In this document: positions 17,558 to 30,696 of the stretch, piece by piece
Layout: each line of letters begins with the position of its first letter
Numbering within the stretch: the first letter of the stretch is position 1
Assembly: GCF_009827055.1 (NCBI RefSeq)
Contig: NZ_WUMK01000004.1
Location: 124,001-188,000, forward strand
DNA: 64,000 nt
Reading direction: 5' to 3'
Origin: Shinella kummerowiae
GTDB lineage: Bacteria; Pseudomonadota; Alphaproteobacteria; Rhizobiales; Rhizobiaceae
Position numbers and translations under genes: made by a program
Notes under the pieces: generated by a model
What the model was told of the DNA's origin: nothing
The model's database searches: none
What the model saw: the letters and a program-made list of their open reading frames with translations, nothing else

Positions 17558-19207
17558 GTGGAATCTACAATCGTCATGATCAACCTTTTCGGCGCGGTCG
17601 CGCTGCTCCTGTTCGGTCTCGCGCAGGTGAAGGACGGCATGACGCGGGCCTTCGGCGTCAAACTGCGCTCCGGGCTGGCGCTTGGCACGCGCGGGCCGTT
17701 CCGCTCCTTTTTTGCCGGTTTCGTCGCGACGGTCGCCCTGCAGAGTTCTACGGCAACGGCCCTGATGATCGCCTCTTTCGTCGAGCGCAATCTGGTGCGG
17801 GCGCGGATGGCGCAGATCGTGCTGCTCGGTGCCAATGTCGGCACGGCCGTCACCGCCTGGCTGGTGGCGACGGGCATCGAATCGATTTCACCGCTGATCA
17901 TCCTGGTCGGCGTCGTGCTTTATAAATCGAGCAGCTCCACCGCGCGGCAGGGCCTTGGTTCGGCGCTTGTCGGCATTGGCTTGATGCTGCTCTCCCTGCA
18001 TCTGCTTGGCCTTGCCACGGAGCCGATGCGCCAGTCGCCGGCGCTCGCCGCATTCCTGAAGCTTCTCGACGGTGCCTGGCCGGCAGCGCTCGCCTTCTCC
18101 ACCGTGCTGGCCATCATTTCCTCGTCGAGCCTTGCGGTCGTCGTGCTGATCCTGTCGCTCGCATCCATGGGCATTCTTTCCCCCGCTTTGACCGTCATCC
18201 TCGTGCTCGGTGCCAATCTCGGCGGCGCCGTGCCGCCGGTCATCGCGACGCTGAAAGCCGCAGCCTCCGCGCGCCGGGTCACGCTTGGCAATCTTCTGGT
18301 TCGCGGCGTGGGGTGTCTTGTCGTGCTTCCCTTCGCGGGGCAGATTGCCGGACTGCTGGCGATGCTGCCGGTCCCTGCCGCAAAACTGCCGGTCGACGTG
18401 CATCTCGTCTTCAACATCGCCGTCGCAATGGTGCTCTGGCCGCTTTCCAGCCCACTGTCACTCCTTATGGAAAAGCTTGTTCCGGAGGAGAAGCAGCCGG
18501 AAACCGGGCCGAAATACCTCGACGATACCGCGCTTTCGACGCCGGTGATCGCGCTTTCCGGCGCGACTCGCGAAGTGCTGCGGGTCGGCGACATCATCGA
18601 ATCCATGCTGATCAGCACCATGCGGGCCTTCAACGACAACAATCTCGCGCCGCTGAAAGATGTCGCCGAGCTGGAGCGCCAGGTCGATGCCCTGCAGCAG
18701 GAGGTGAAGATCTATCTCTCGCGGCTTGGCAGGCAGGGCGTGGGCGGCGAATCGGCGGCCCGCTCGATCGTCATCATCGATTACGCGATCAACCTCGAGC
18801 ATGTCGGCGACATCATCGAAAAGGGCCTTCAGGAGCAGGTGCGGAAGAAGATCGTCAACGGGCTGAAATTTTCCGACGACGGTTACAAGGAGCTCGCCAA
18901 CCTTTTCAACCTGACGATCGAGAACCTGCGCATCGCCCAGACGATTTTCGTCACGCGGGATTCCGGCCTGGCGCGTCAGTTGGTGGAGGTGAAGGTCGAT
19001 GTGCGCCGCATGGAGAAACAATCCTCCGAACGCCACCTCGAACGGTTGCGCGACGGCCGGCTGGACAGTCTCCAGACCAGTTCGCTGCATCTCGACATCC
19101 TGCGCGACCTGAAGCGGGTGAATGCCCATCTGGTGTCGGTCGCCTATCCGATCCTCGACGAGAGCGGATTGCTGACGGAAAGCCGGCTGCGCAGCAACAC
19201 CAAATGA
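17558..19207 (+). CDS. Na+/phosphate cotransporter family protein with PhoU-like tail
   Basis: From GTG 17558 the protein has 549 residues. Two inverted Na/Pi repeats carry the QSST-type motifs ALQSSTATALM and ISSSSLAVVVL, with LLGANVGTA and LGANLGGA nearby, and several membrane helices up to about residue 305. The last third (about 330-545) is helical and PhoU-like, as in NptA-type exporters and importers of phosphate. Start choice: GGAGGAGGAT ends seven bases before GTG 17558; a longer frame from 17492 and the ATG at 17576 both fit the ribosome site less well. It may equally carry another anion. Confidence 0.87.
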   Translation: MESTIVMINLFGAVALLLFGLAQVKDGMTRAFGVKLRSGLALGTRGPFRSFFAGFVATVALQSSTATALMIASFVERNLVRARMAQIVLLGANVGTAVTAWLVATGIESISPLIILVGVVLYKSSSSTARQGLGSALVGIGLMLLSLHLLGLATEPMRQSPALAAFLKLLDGAWPAALAFSTVLAIISSSSLAVVVLILSLASMGILSPALTVILVLGANLGGAVPPVIATLKAAASARRVTLGNLLVRGVGCLVVLPFAGQIAGLLAMLPVPAAKLPVDVHLVFNIAVAMVLWPLSSPLSLLMEKLVPEEKQPETGPKYLDDTALSTPVIALSGATREVLRVGDIIESMLISTMRAFNDNNLAPLKDVAELERQVDALQQEVKIYLSRLGRQGVGGESAARSIVIIDYAINLEHVGDIIEKGLQEQVRKKIVNGLKFSDDGYKELANLFNLTIENLRIAQTIFVTRDSGLARQLVEVKVDVRRMEKQSSERHLERLRDGRLDSLQTSSLHLDILRDLKRVNAHLVSVAYPILDESGLLTESRLRSNTK

Positions 19208-19286
19208 GCGGGTGCGAAATCCCTTTGTCTCTTTGGGGGGCTTTTTGCTAAGGAACGCCATCGATTTCGAATGAAAGAGGATTCTC

Positions 19287-20666
19287 ATGACTCCAGACCG
19301 CACGAAGCGCAATTGCCTGGCCGTCATTCTCGCGGCGGGCGAAAGCATGCGTATGAAGTCGTCGCAGTCGAAGGTCCTGCACCCGGTCGGCAACCGGCCG
19401 ATGATCGCCCATGTCGTTGATGCACTCGCCAAGGCCGGTATTTCCGATATCGCGCTGGTATTGGGCCGCGACGCGGATAAAGTCGAAGCGGCGGCGAAGA
19501 ACGCTGCGGTCACAAGCTCCGTCCATATACAAACGGAACGCCTCGGCACGGCGCATGCGGTGCTTGCGGCGCGAGCGGCCATCGCCAAGGGCTATGACGA
19601 CGTGCTCGTCGTCTTCGGGGATACTCCGCTTATCACCAAAACACCGTTGATCGCCGCGCGGGATGGCCTTGCAGCCGGCGCCGATGTGGTCGTCATCGGC
19701 TTCGAAACCGCGGATCCGACCGGTTACGGCAGGCTGCTCATCGAAAACGGCGAACTGCTGGCGATCCGCGAGCACAAGGATGCGAGTGACGCCGAACGCG
19801 CCATCACCTATTGCAATGGTGGCCTGATGGCGATCGACGGCCGCAAGGCGCTCGATCTGATCGACCGGATCGGCAACAGCAACGCCAAGGGCGAGTACTA
19901 TCTCACGGACATCGTCGAGATCGTGCGGGCCGAAGGCGGCCGTGCCATCGCCGTCGAAACGCCGGAGGAGGAACTGACCGGCTGCAACACACGTGCCGAA
20001 CTTGCCGTCATCGAACGGCTCTGGCAGCAGCGTCGCCGGCATGAAATGATGATCGACGGCGTTTCGATGACCGCGCCGGAAACCGTCTTCCTGTCCTATG
20101 ACACGGTGATCGGGCGGGATGTGACGATCGAGCCGAATGTCGTCTTCGGCCCGGGCGTGACCATCGAGAGCGGTACTGTCATCCATTCCTTCTCGCATAT
20201 CGAGGGCGCCCATGTCGCGGCGGATGCGGAAATCGGCCCCTATGCGCGGCTGCGGCCGGGCGCAAATCTCGGCGAGGGTGCGAAGGTCGGCAATTTCTGC
20301 GAGGTGAAGAAAGCGGAGATCGGTGCGGGCGCCAAGGTCAACCACCTGACCTATATCGGTGACGCGGTCATTGGGGCCAAGACGAATATCGGCGCGGGAA
20401 CGATCACCTGCAATTACGACGGCATCAACAAGCACATAACCCACATCGGCGCCAACGCCTTTGTCGGATCGAATTCGTCGCTCGTCGCACCGGTGTCGAT
20501 CGGCAACGGCGCCTATGTCGCGTCGGGCAGCGTCGTCACCGAAGATGTGCCGGACGACGCGGTCGCCTTCGGCCGCGCCCGGCAGGAAAACAAGCCCGGG
20601 CGGGCCGCCATCATCCGCGCGCGTAACCAGGCGCTCAAGGATGCGAAGACGAAGGCGGCCGAATAG
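19287..20666 (+). CDS. glmU: Bifunctional GlmU (UDP-GlcNAc pyrophosphorylase / GlcN-1-P acetyltransferase)
   Basis: The 459-residue enzyme makes UDP-N-acetylglucosamine for peptidoglycan and lipid A. The N-terminal uridyltransferase has [19 protein letters not shown], where the usual GTRM segment reads SMRM. The C-terminal left-handed beta-helix shows hexapeptide repeats (about 250-420) with [20 protein letters not shown] precedes the ATG. glmS follows after 138 bp, so the two enzymes of the same pathway are adjacent. Confidence 0.96.
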   Translation: MTPDRTKRNCLAVILAAGESMRMKSSQSKVLHPVGNRPMIAHVVDALAKAGISDIALVLGRDADKVEAAAKNAAVTSSVHIQTERLGTAHAVLAARAAIAKGYDDVLVVFGDTPLITKTPLIAARDGLAAGADVVVIGFETADPTGYGRLLIENGELLAIREHKDASDAERAITYCNGGLMAIDGRKALDLIDRIGNSNAKGEYYLTDIVEIVRAEGGRAIAVETPEEELTGCNTRAELAVIERLWQQRRRHEMMIDGVSMTAPETVFLSYDTVIGRDVTIEPNVVFGPGVTIESGTVIHSFSHIEGAHVAADAEIGPYARLRPGANLGEGAKVGNFCEVKKAEIGAGAKVNHLTYIGDAVIGAKTNIGAGTITCNYDGINKHITHIGANAFVGSNSSLVAPVSIGNGAYVASGSVVTEDVPDDAVAFGRARQENKPGRAAIIRARNQALKDAKTKAAE

Positions 20667-20687
20667 CCGCCGCATCTGCCCCGTTAC

Positions 20688-20697
20688 AACACGTGTT
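20688..20697. promoter_or_regulatory. AACACGTGTT palindrome upstream of glmS
   Basis: A perfect 10-bp palindrome lies 108 bp before the glmS start, in the otherwise gene-free glmU-glmS gap. It could be an operator half or chance; no regulator is identified. Confidence 0.25.
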
Positions 20698-20804
20698 TCA
20701 CATTAATGCTTGCAATTGAAAGTGAGCATGGGCGTGTTGCGCTGCGGTAAAAAATCTCTACGAAAAGAACGAAATCAAAACCATTCGAAAGAGCGGAGCG
20801 GCTT

Positions 20805-22631
20805 ATGTGCGGAATTGTCGGGATCGTTGGAAACCAGCCTGTCGCGGCTCGGCTCGTCGATGCCCTGAAGCGCCTTGAATACCGGGGGTATGATTCCGCG
20901 GGCGTGGCCACCATCGTTGACGGAAAGCTCGCGCGCCGGCGCGCCGAGGGCAAGCTCGTCAATCTGGAGAAGCGGCTCGGGGAAGAACCGCTGGCCGGCG
21001 TCATCGGCATTGCCCACACCCGCTGGGCAACGCACGGCGCTCCGACGGAAGGCAACGCGCATCCGCATTTCGTCGATGGCGTCGCTGTCGTCCACAACGG
21101 CATCATCGAGAATTTTTCTGAGCTGAAAGATGAGCTGACGGCCGAAGGTGCGACCTTCGCGACGCAGACGGACACCGAGGTCGTCGCGCAGCTCGTCGCA
21201 AAATATCTCCGGCAGGGCCTCGGCCGCCGCGAAGCGATGCATGCGATGCTGCGCCGCGTCACGGGCGCCTATGCGCTCGCGGTCATCTTCGAAGACGATC
21301 CGTCGACCATCATGGCCGCCCGCAACGGCCCGCCGCTGGCCGTCGGCTACGGCAAAGGCGAGATGTTCCTCGGCTCCGATGCGATCGCGCTTGCGCCGTT
21401 CACCAACGATATCAGCTATCTCATCGACGGCGACTGGGCCGTGATGGGCCGCGAGGGCGTGCACATTTTCGATGCCGACGGCAACCGCGTCGAGCGCCCG
21501 CGACAGATCTCCTCCGCCGCTGCCTATCTCGTCGACAAGGGTAATCACCGTCACTTCATGGAAAAGGAAATCCATGAACAGCCGGAGGCGATTTCCCACG
21601 CGCTCGGCCACTATGTCGATTTCCTCAAGCACACGGTTCGTCCCGTCGCGGCGGATATCGATTTCGCCAATGTGCCGAGCCTTGCCATTTCCGCCTGCGG
21701 CACGGCCTATCTCGCTGGCCTGGTCGGAAAATACTGGTTCGAGCGTTATGCCCGCCTGCCGGTCGAAATCGATGTTGCATCCGAATTCCGCTACCGCGAA
21801 ATCCCGTTGAACCCTGCCTCGGCAGCCCTCTTTATTTCCCAGTCGGGCGAAACCGCCGACACGCTCGCCTCGCTGCGCTATTGCAAGGAACACGGCCTGA
21901 AGATCGGCGCCGTGGTCAATACGAAGGAATCGACGATCGCCCGCGAATCGCATGCGGTCTTCCCGATTCTCGCCGGCCCGGAGATCGGTGTCGCCTCGAC
22001 CAAGGCCTTCACCTGCCAGTTGACGGTGTTGGCCGCGCTGGCGATCAGTGCGGGCAGGGCGCGCGGTACGATCACCGAGGCGGAAGAGAAGGACCTCGTT
22101 CGTTACCTCGCCGAGATGCCCCGCATTATGGCGAGCGTACTGAACACCATTCAGCCGTCGATCGAGCAGCTTGCCCGCGAGCTCACCAAGTTCAAGGACG
22201 TGCTCTATCTCGGTCGCGGCACCAGCTATCCGCTGGCGATGGAAGGCGCGCTGAAGCTCAAGGAAATTTCCTATATCCACGCCGAAGGTTACGCCGCCGG
22301 TGAGCTGAAGCATGGACCGATCGCGCTGATCGACGAGAACATGCCGGTCATCGTGATTGCGCCGCATGACCGATTCTTCGACAAGACCGTCTCGAACATG
22401 CAGGAAGTGGCGGCCCGCGGTGGCCGGATCATCTTCATCACCGACGAGAAGGGGGCGGCCGCGTCGAAGCTGGAAACCATGGCGACGATCGTCCTGCCGA
22501 ATGTCGACGAGATCATCGCGCCGATGATCTATTCGCTGCCGATCCAGCTGCTCGCCTACCACACCGCGGTGTTCATGGGCACCGACGTCGACCAGCCGCG
22601 CAACCTTGCGAAGTCCGTGACGGTCGAATGA
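20805..22631 (+). CDS. glmS: Glutamine--fructose-6-phosphate aminotransferase
   Basis: The 608-residue enzyme makes glucosamine-6-phosphate, the first step to UDP-GlcNAc. Mature Cys1 follows the initiator Met (MCGIVGIVGN), and the glutaminase domain has HTRWATHG. Two SIS domains follow, with ISQSGETADTL and the conserved GRGTSYPLAMEGALKLKE. The terminal KSVTVE is the family end. GAGCGGAGC precedes the ATG. No ribozyme-like leader was seen. Its stop overlaps the following GNAT start (ATGA). Confidence 0.97.
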   Translation: MCGIVGIVGNQPVAARLVDALKRLEYRGYDSAGVATIVDGKLARRRAEGKLVNLEKRLGEEPLAGVIGIAHTRWATHGAPTEGNAHPHFVDGVAVVHNGIIENFSELKDELTAEGATFATQTDTEVVAQLVAKYLRQGLGRREAMHAMLRRVTGAYALAVIFEDDPSTIMAARNGPPLAVGYGKGEMFLGSDAIALAPFTNDISYLIDGDWAVMGREGVHIFDADGNRVERPRQISSAAAYLVDKGNHRHFMEKEIHEQPEAISHALGHYVDFLKHTVRPVAADIDFANVPSLAISACGTAYLAGLVGKYWFERYARLPVEIDVASEFRYREIPLNPASAALFISQSGETADTLASLRYCKEHGLKIGAVVNTKESTIARESHAVFPILAGPEIGVASTKAFTCQLTVLAALAISAGRARGTITEAEEKDLVRYLAEMPRIMASVLNTIQPSIEQLARELTKFKDVLYLGRGTSYPLAMEGALKLKEISYIHAEGYAAGELKHGPIALIDENMPVIVIAPHDRFFDKTVSNMQEVAARGGRIIFITDEKGAAASKLETMATIVLPNVDEIIAPMIYSLPIQLLAYHTAVFMGTDVDQPRNLAKSVTVE

Positions 22632-23122
22632 TCGTCCGGCCCGAGCAGCCGGCCGATGTCGACGCCATCCGCACCCTGACTGAAACGGCGTTCCGAACTG
22701 CTCCGCATGCCGATGGCACGGAGCACCTGATCATCGACCGCCTGCGGGCAGCCGGTGTCCTGACGCTCTCGCTTGTCGCGGAGCTCGATGGCGCGGTTGT
22801 CGGCCACGTCGCCTTCTCGCCGGTCACGGTCTCCGATGGCAGCGCGGGCTGGTACGGTCTCGGCCCGATTTCCGTCGACCCGGCCCTGCAGGGCAAGGGG
22901 ATCGGCGGCAGGCTGGTGCGTGAGGGGCTTAAGCAGTTGAAGACGCTCGGAGCGACGGGGTGCGTGCTGCTGGGCGATCCCGCCTATTATGGCCGTTTCG
23001 GCTTTGAGGCCGATCCGAAACTGACGCTGAACGGTGTGCCGCCGGAGTATTTCATGCGTGTGGCATTTTCACCGGTTTACGGCGGGGGAACCGTTTCCTA
23101 TCATCCGGATTTCTACGGCTGA
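22628..23122 (+). CDS. GNAT family N-acetyltransferase
   Basis: The 164-residue protein has the GNAT core: an N-terminal IVRPEQPADVDAI strand-helix, the acetyl-CoA loop LQGKGIGGRLV, and the GCVLLGDPAYYGRFGF block typical of the YhbS-like subgroup. The substrate is unknown. Its ATG overlaps the glmS stop, so it is translated from the same message. Confidence 0.88.
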   Translation: MIVRPEQPADVDAIRTLTETAFRTAPHADGTEHLIIDRLRAAGVLTLSLVAELDGAVVGHVAFSPVTVSDGSAGWYGLGPISVDPALQGKGIGGRLVREGLKQLKTLGATGCVLLGDPAYYGRFGFEADPKLTLNGVPPEYFMRVAFSPVYGGGTVSYHPDFYG

Positions 23123-23157
23123 GCGGCCTCCCACGCTCGCCCCACGCTGGATATCCG

Positions 23158-23868
23158 ATGACCGAACTTCTTCCGAGACAGTCGCTTGCCATGCGGCTGC
23201 GCAACAACTTTCTGACGGGCCTCGTCATCTGCGCGCCGATCGCCATTACCATATGGCTGACCTGGACGTTTATCCGCTGGGCGGACAGCTGGGTAAAACC
23301 CTATATTCCGGCGCAGTATAACCCGGAAAGCTATGTCCAGTTCGCCATTCCCGGCTTCGGCCTGCTGACGGCGCTGGTGCTGATCACACTGGTCGGCTTT
23401 CTCGGCAAGAACCTCATCGGCCGGACGATCGTCGAATTCGGCGATTCGCTGTTCAACCGCACGCCGCTGGTGCGCACGGTGCACAAGAGCCTGAAGCAGA
23501 TTTTCGAGACGGTGCTGAAGGACAAGGGCACGTCATTCAACAAGGCGGCGATGATCGAATATCCGGGCCCGGGTCTGTGGGCGATCGTTTTCGTGGCGAC
23601 GGATGCGCGCGGCGAGATTGCGTCGAAATTCAAGGCGATGGGCAAGGACATGGTCGCCTGCTTCCTGCCGCCGACGCCGTTTCCGACGGCGGGTTTCCTC
23701 GTCTATGTGCCGCGCGAAAAGCTCGTGCCGCTCGACATGAGTGCCGAGGATGCCGCCAAGCTGATCATTTCGGTCGGATTGGTCACGCCACCGGAAAAGA
23801 CGTTGCAACTGCTGGAAAGCGAAGAGCAGCGCAAGGCAAAGGCGAAAGCCAAGAAAAAGAACGGATAA
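23158..23868 (+). CDS. DUF502 family membrane protein
   Basis: The 236-residue protein has two N-terminal membrane helices (about 17-40 and 60-83). A conserved soluble part follows, with SLFNRTPLVRTVHKSLKQ and PFPTAGFLVYVPREKL, the signature of DUF502. The lysine-rich tail (AKAKKKNG) is likely cytoplasmic. Function is unknown. It lies 35 bp after the GNAT gene and may be cotranscribed. Confidence 0.88.
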   Translation: MTELLPRQSLAMRLRNNFLTGLVICAPIAITIWLTWTFIRWADSWVKPYIPAQYNPESYVQFAIPGFGLLTALVLITLVGFLGKNLIGRTIVEFGDSLFNRTPLVRTVHKSLKQIFETVLKDKGTSFNKAAMIEYPGPGLWAIVFVATDARGEIASKFKAMGKDMVACFLPPTPFPTAGFLVYVPREKLVPLDMSAEDAAKLIISVGLVTPPEKTLQLLESEEQRKAKAKAKKKNG

Positions 23869-23872
23869 GAGG

Positions 23873-23898
23873 CGAGCCGTCCCGGCAGGAACGGCTCG
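23873..23898. terminator. Hairpin between converging genes
   Basis: CGAGCCGT (23873-23880) pairs with ACGGCTCG (23891-23898). It sits in the 36-bp gap between the DUF502 stop and the stop of the small minus-strand gene. The T-tract is weak, so termination is plausible rather than certain. Confidence 0.55.
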
Positions 23899-23904
23899 AA
23901 CGGC

Positions 23905-24120
23905 TTATTTTGAAGCCGGCAGGTCTTTTTGATCTTCGATGATGATCGGATCCGCTTCTGCGGGAAGACGAGACTGTTTTTCCGTGGTGGCGACGCTTGC
24001 TGTCGTAATCGTCTTGTCAACGTCTGCGGCCGCATTGATCTTGCTGTGGCCGGCACAGTCCGCAAAGGCTGCTGATGCCGAGAGGCCAAGCGTTGCTGCG
24101 ACTATGAGAACTGTCTTCAT
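23905..24120 (-). CDS. Small exported hypothetical protein
   Basis: From ATG 24120 (preceded by AAGGAGAAATGCC) the protein has 71 residues: a clear signal peptide ending at AAFA, then a short polar region with one cysteine, Thr-rich, and a PIIIEDQKDLP tail. A longer frame from 24147 lacks a ribosome site. I do not recognise a family; small periplasmic proteins of this type are common in Rhizobiaceae. Confidence 0.7.
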   Translation of the reverse strand: MKTVLIVAATLGLSASAAFADCAGHSKINAAADVDKTITTASVATTEKQSRLPAEADPIIIEDQKDLPASK

Positions 24121-24195
24121 GGCATTTCTCCTTCTTCGCTTATGCAAAACAATTATGCCTTTACATCCGGTATCGGCGAAATCACGATTTTGTGG

Positions 24196-26301
24196 TCACC
24201 CGGCGCGCAGGAAGCGGATCGCCTCGTCGCGGCGGTGGAGATAGAGCAGGGTGCGGATCGCCTCGCCACGCCCGCTCGTCAGGTCGGCATCGCGCTCCAG
24301 CACATAGGCCGCATCCTTGCGGGCGATTTCCAACAGGTCGCCATGCGCCTCGAGACTTGCCACCAGAAAGCCCGGCGTACCGGATTGCCGGGTTCCCAGC
24401 AGTTCGCCTTCGCCGCGCAGCTTGAGATCCTCTTCCGCGATGCGGAAGCCATCCTCCGTGTCCCGCAGGATGGAGAGGCGCGCCCTGCCATTCTCGCTGA
24501 GCGGCCCCTTGTAGAGCAGGATGCAGCTTGACGCCTCGTCGCCACGTCCGACACGGCCGCGCAACTGGTGCAACTGGGCGAGCCCGAAGCGCTCGGCATG
24601 TTCGATGACCATGATGGTGGCATCCGGCACGTCCACGCCGACCTCCACCACAGTCGTCGCCACCAGCAGCCGTGTCTCGCCGCTCTTGAAGGCGAGCATG
24701 GCCGCGTCCTTCTCCGGCCCGCTCATCCGGCCGTGCACGAGGCCGGCGGCCGGGCCGAAGACGCTGGCGAGCGTCGCATGCCGCTCCTCGACGGACATCA
24801 GGTCGCTTTCTTCCGATTCCTCGACCAGCGGGCAGATCCAGTAGGCCTTCTTGCCTTCGGCAAGGGCCGCGCGCAGCCGGTCGACGATCTCGCCGACACG
24901 CTCCTGCGCCACCACGACCGTCTGGATCGGCTTGCGGCCGGCCGGTTTCTCCGTGAGCTTGGACACGTCCATGTCACCGAAGGCCGCTAGCACCAACGTG
25001 CGGGGGATGGGTGTCGCCGTCATCACCAGCATATGTGGCGAGATGCCCTTTGCGGTCAGCCGCAGGCGCTGGTGTACGCCGAACCGGTGCTGCTCATCGA
25101 CGACGGCCAACACAAGGTCGTTGTAGACAACATTGTCCTGGAACAGGGCGTGCGTGCCGATGACGATCTGCGTTTCACCCGAGGCGATGCGTTCGAGGAT
25201 CGCGTCCCGTTCGCGGCCCTTCGTCCGCCCGGTCAGCACATCAATCGTCACGCCGGCCGGTGCGGCCATGCGCGACAGCGTGGCGAAGTGCTGCCGCGCA
25301 AGAATTTCGGTTGGGGCCATCAGCACAGCCTGCCCGCCGGATTCGACGGCTGCCAGCATGGCCATCAGCGCCACCGCCGTCTTGCCGGCGCCGACATCGC
25401 CTTGCAGGAGACGCAGCATGCGCTGTTCGCCCGCCATGTCCTTGAGCACCTCGGCGATGGCCGCCTGCTGGCTGTTGGTCAGCGAAAAGGGCAGGGCGCC
25501 GGTGACTGGCTTGCTGAGCGCGCCCGTTGCGACGACCGGCCGGCCGGCGACCTTGCGCAGGCGCTGGCGCACGAGGGCAAGCGAAATCTGGCCGGCCAGA
25601 AATTCGTCATAGGCAAGCCGGCGGCGAGCAGGGGCCTGCGGGTCGAGGTCCGTCTCGTCGCGTGGATCATGCAGGCGGTGGATGGCATCGAAGGCGGAGG
25701 GAAAACCCTGCCGCTGCAACAATGTCTGGTCGATCCATTCCGGCAGGTGCGGCACGCGGGCGATCGCCGCTTCGACGGCTTTGCGCAGCACACGGGAGGT
25801 CAGACCCGCGGTCAGCCCGTGCACCGGCTCGACCAGCGGCAGGTTATCCGCTTCGCCAAGCCGGACCATGTAGTCCGGATGCACCATCGAGGGGCGACCG
25901 TTGAACCAGTCGACCTTGCCGCTGACGACCACCGTCTCGTCGATCGGCAGCGCCTTTTCCAGCCAGTTGCCCTTGGCGCGGAAGAAGGTGAGCGCCAGTT
26001 CTCCCGTCTCGTCATGCAGGAAGACCCGGTAGGGCTGGTTCGATCTGCCGGGTGGCGGCGGCTGGTGGCGATCGACGCGGCCGGTGATCGTCACGATGAC
26101 GCCGGGCTGCGCGTTGGCGATGCCCGGCTGGTTGCGGCGATCGACGATGCTGTGGGGAAAATGGAAAACGAGGTCGATGACGCGGCAATCGTCGATGCTC
26201 TCCTGGTTGAGCAGGCGCGCGAACAGGTCTCCCAGCTTCGGGCCGATGCCCGGAAGGGAGGAAAGCGGTGCGAAGAGCGGATCAAGAAGGGCAGGACGCA
26301 T
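24196..26301 (-). CDS. recG: ATP-dependent DNA helicase RecG
   Basis: The 701-residue superfamily 2 helicase rewinds stalled forks and processes Holliday junctions. An N-terminal wedge/OB domain (VIVTITGRVD region) is followed by Walker A GDVGAGKTAVA, the DEQH box (VVDEQHRFG), TATPIPRT, and the RecG-specific LRGRVGRG and GTRQSGTPGF blocks. ATG 26301 starts at MRPALLDPLF; an upstream frame to 26346 adds an unlikely tail. It is divergent from sdhE-mfd with a 107-bp shared promoter region. Confidence 0.96.
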   Translation of the reverse strand: MRPALLDPLFAPLSSLPGIGPKLGDLFARLLNQESIDDCRVIDLVFHFPHSIVDRRNQPGIANAQPGVIVTITGRVDRHQPPPPGRSNQPYRVFLHDETGELALTFFRAKGNWLEKALPIDETVVVSGKVDWFNGRPSMVHPDYMVRLGEADNLPLVEPVHGLTAGLTSRVLRKAVEAAIARVPHLPEWIDQTLLQRQGFPSAFDAIHRLHDPRDETDLDPQAPARRRLAYDEFLAGQISLALVRQRLRKVAGRPVVATGALSKPVTGALPFSLTNSQQAAIAEVLKDMAGEQRMLRLLQGDVGAGKTAVALMAMLAAVESGGQAVLMAPTEILARQHFATLSRMAAPAGVTIDVLTGRTKGRERDAILERIASGETQIVIGTHALFQDNVVYNDLVLAVVDEQHRFGVHQRLRLTAKGISPHMLVMTATPIPRTLVLAAFGDMDVSKLTEKPAGRKPIQTVVVAQERVGEIVDRLRAALAEGKKAYWICPLVEESEESDLMSVEERHATLASVFGPAAGLVHGRMSGPEKDAAMLAFKSGETRLLVATTVVEVGVDVPDATIMVIEHAERFGLAQLHQLRGRVGRGDEASSCILLYKGPLSENGRARLSILRDTEDGFRIAEEDLKLRGEGELLGTRQSGTPGFLVASLEAHGDLLEIARKDAAYVLERDADLTSGRGEAIRTLLYLHRRDEAIRFLRAG

Positions 26302-26408
26302 GACCGGCAAAATCGCCGGAGAAGGACGCTTTGGCAAGGCTGACAAGTGGCTTTTGCCAGTCTATAGAAGCGCCAGACGATCCAAGCGGTAGGAAAGTGA
26401 AGACGATC

Positions 26409-26713
26409 ATGACGGGAACGACACGCTCCAGCGCCGAGATCGACCCACGCCGCAAGCGCATCCTCTTCCGTTGTTGGCACCGTGGCATCCGCGAGATGGA
26501 CCTGGTGCTCGGCGCCTTTGCCGATGCCGAGATCGCGACACTTTCCGAGACCGAGCTGGACGAGCTGGAACGCATCATGGCCGAGGAAGACAACGACCTC
26601 GTCAAATGGGTGACCGGCGAGAGGCCGGTGCCCGACGAATTCCGCGGTGGCCTCTTCCCGCGCATCGCCGCCTATCGCCCTGATTTCTCTCCGCTCTTCA
26701 AAGACGACCGCGC

Positions 26714-26717
<4 letters not shown>
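26409..26717 (+). CDS. sdhE: Succinate dehydrogenase assembly factor SdhE (Sdh5 family)
   Basis: From ATG 26409 the protein has 102 residues. Family features are RRKRILFRCWHRGIREMD, including the RGxxE motif that helps attach FAD covalently to SdhA, and an acidic EEDNDLVKWVTGE helix. A longer frame from 26331 starts at TTG without a ribosome site. The gene overlaps mfd by ATGA, an arrangement seen in rhizobia. Confidence 0.93.
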
Positions 26718-30226
<3,509 letters not shown>

Positions 30227-30238
30227 CAGCCGCCTGTT

Positions 30239-30670
30239 TCAGCGCAACCGTTTCTTCATGAAATAGAGGGGGATGGCACCATCATCGCCTTCGAGTTCAC
30301 CGAACGCCACATAGCCCTGCTTCTCGTAAAAGGCGCGTGCCTGGAAGGCGAATGTACCGAGCCACACGCCGATGGAACCACGCTTGCGTGCAATCGTCTC
30401 CGCTTCCGTGAGCAGTTCGGCTCCAAGCCCGATGCCGCGATAGGATTTCGGCACGAGCAGGAATTTGATATACGACCAGCCGTAGTCGTCCGTACCATAA
30501 AGACCGCCGATGACCGTGCTGGTTTGCGGGTCGCGCAGGACGACGGCAAAATCCGGTGTCTCCGGTGCGAAACCCCGCATTTCAGCGTTGAAAGCGGTGA
30601 GGGCGGTATCGATGGTGTCGTGGATCTCGGCAGAGGGATTTTCGGCTATGATCTCGACAATGGGGCGCAT
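30239..30670 (-). CDS. GNAT family N-acetyltransferase
   Basis: The 143-residue protein shows the GNAT acetyl-CoA site YRGIGLGAELL, an EAETIARKRG helix, and the FYEKQGYVAFGEL ending strand. A CTGGAG site lies six bases before ATG 30670. Its substrate is unknown. It converges on mfd with a 12-bp gap and lies just downstream of the DsbA-like gene on the same strand. Confidence 0.88.
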   Translation of the reverse strand: MRPIVEIIAENPSAEIHDTIDTALTAFNAEMRGFAPETPDFAVVLRDPQTSTVIGGLYGTDDYGWSYIKFLLVPKSYRGIGLGAELLTEAETIARKRGSIGVWLGTFAFQARAFYEKQGYVAFGELEGDDGAIPLYFMKKRLR

Positions 30671-30696
30671 GCAAACTCCAGATTGACCAAACGGGC

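Noticed and set aside
20667-20804. glmS ribozyme
   Set aside because: The leader lacks the expected conserved core and is too short between palindrome and start; that element is typical of Firmicutes.
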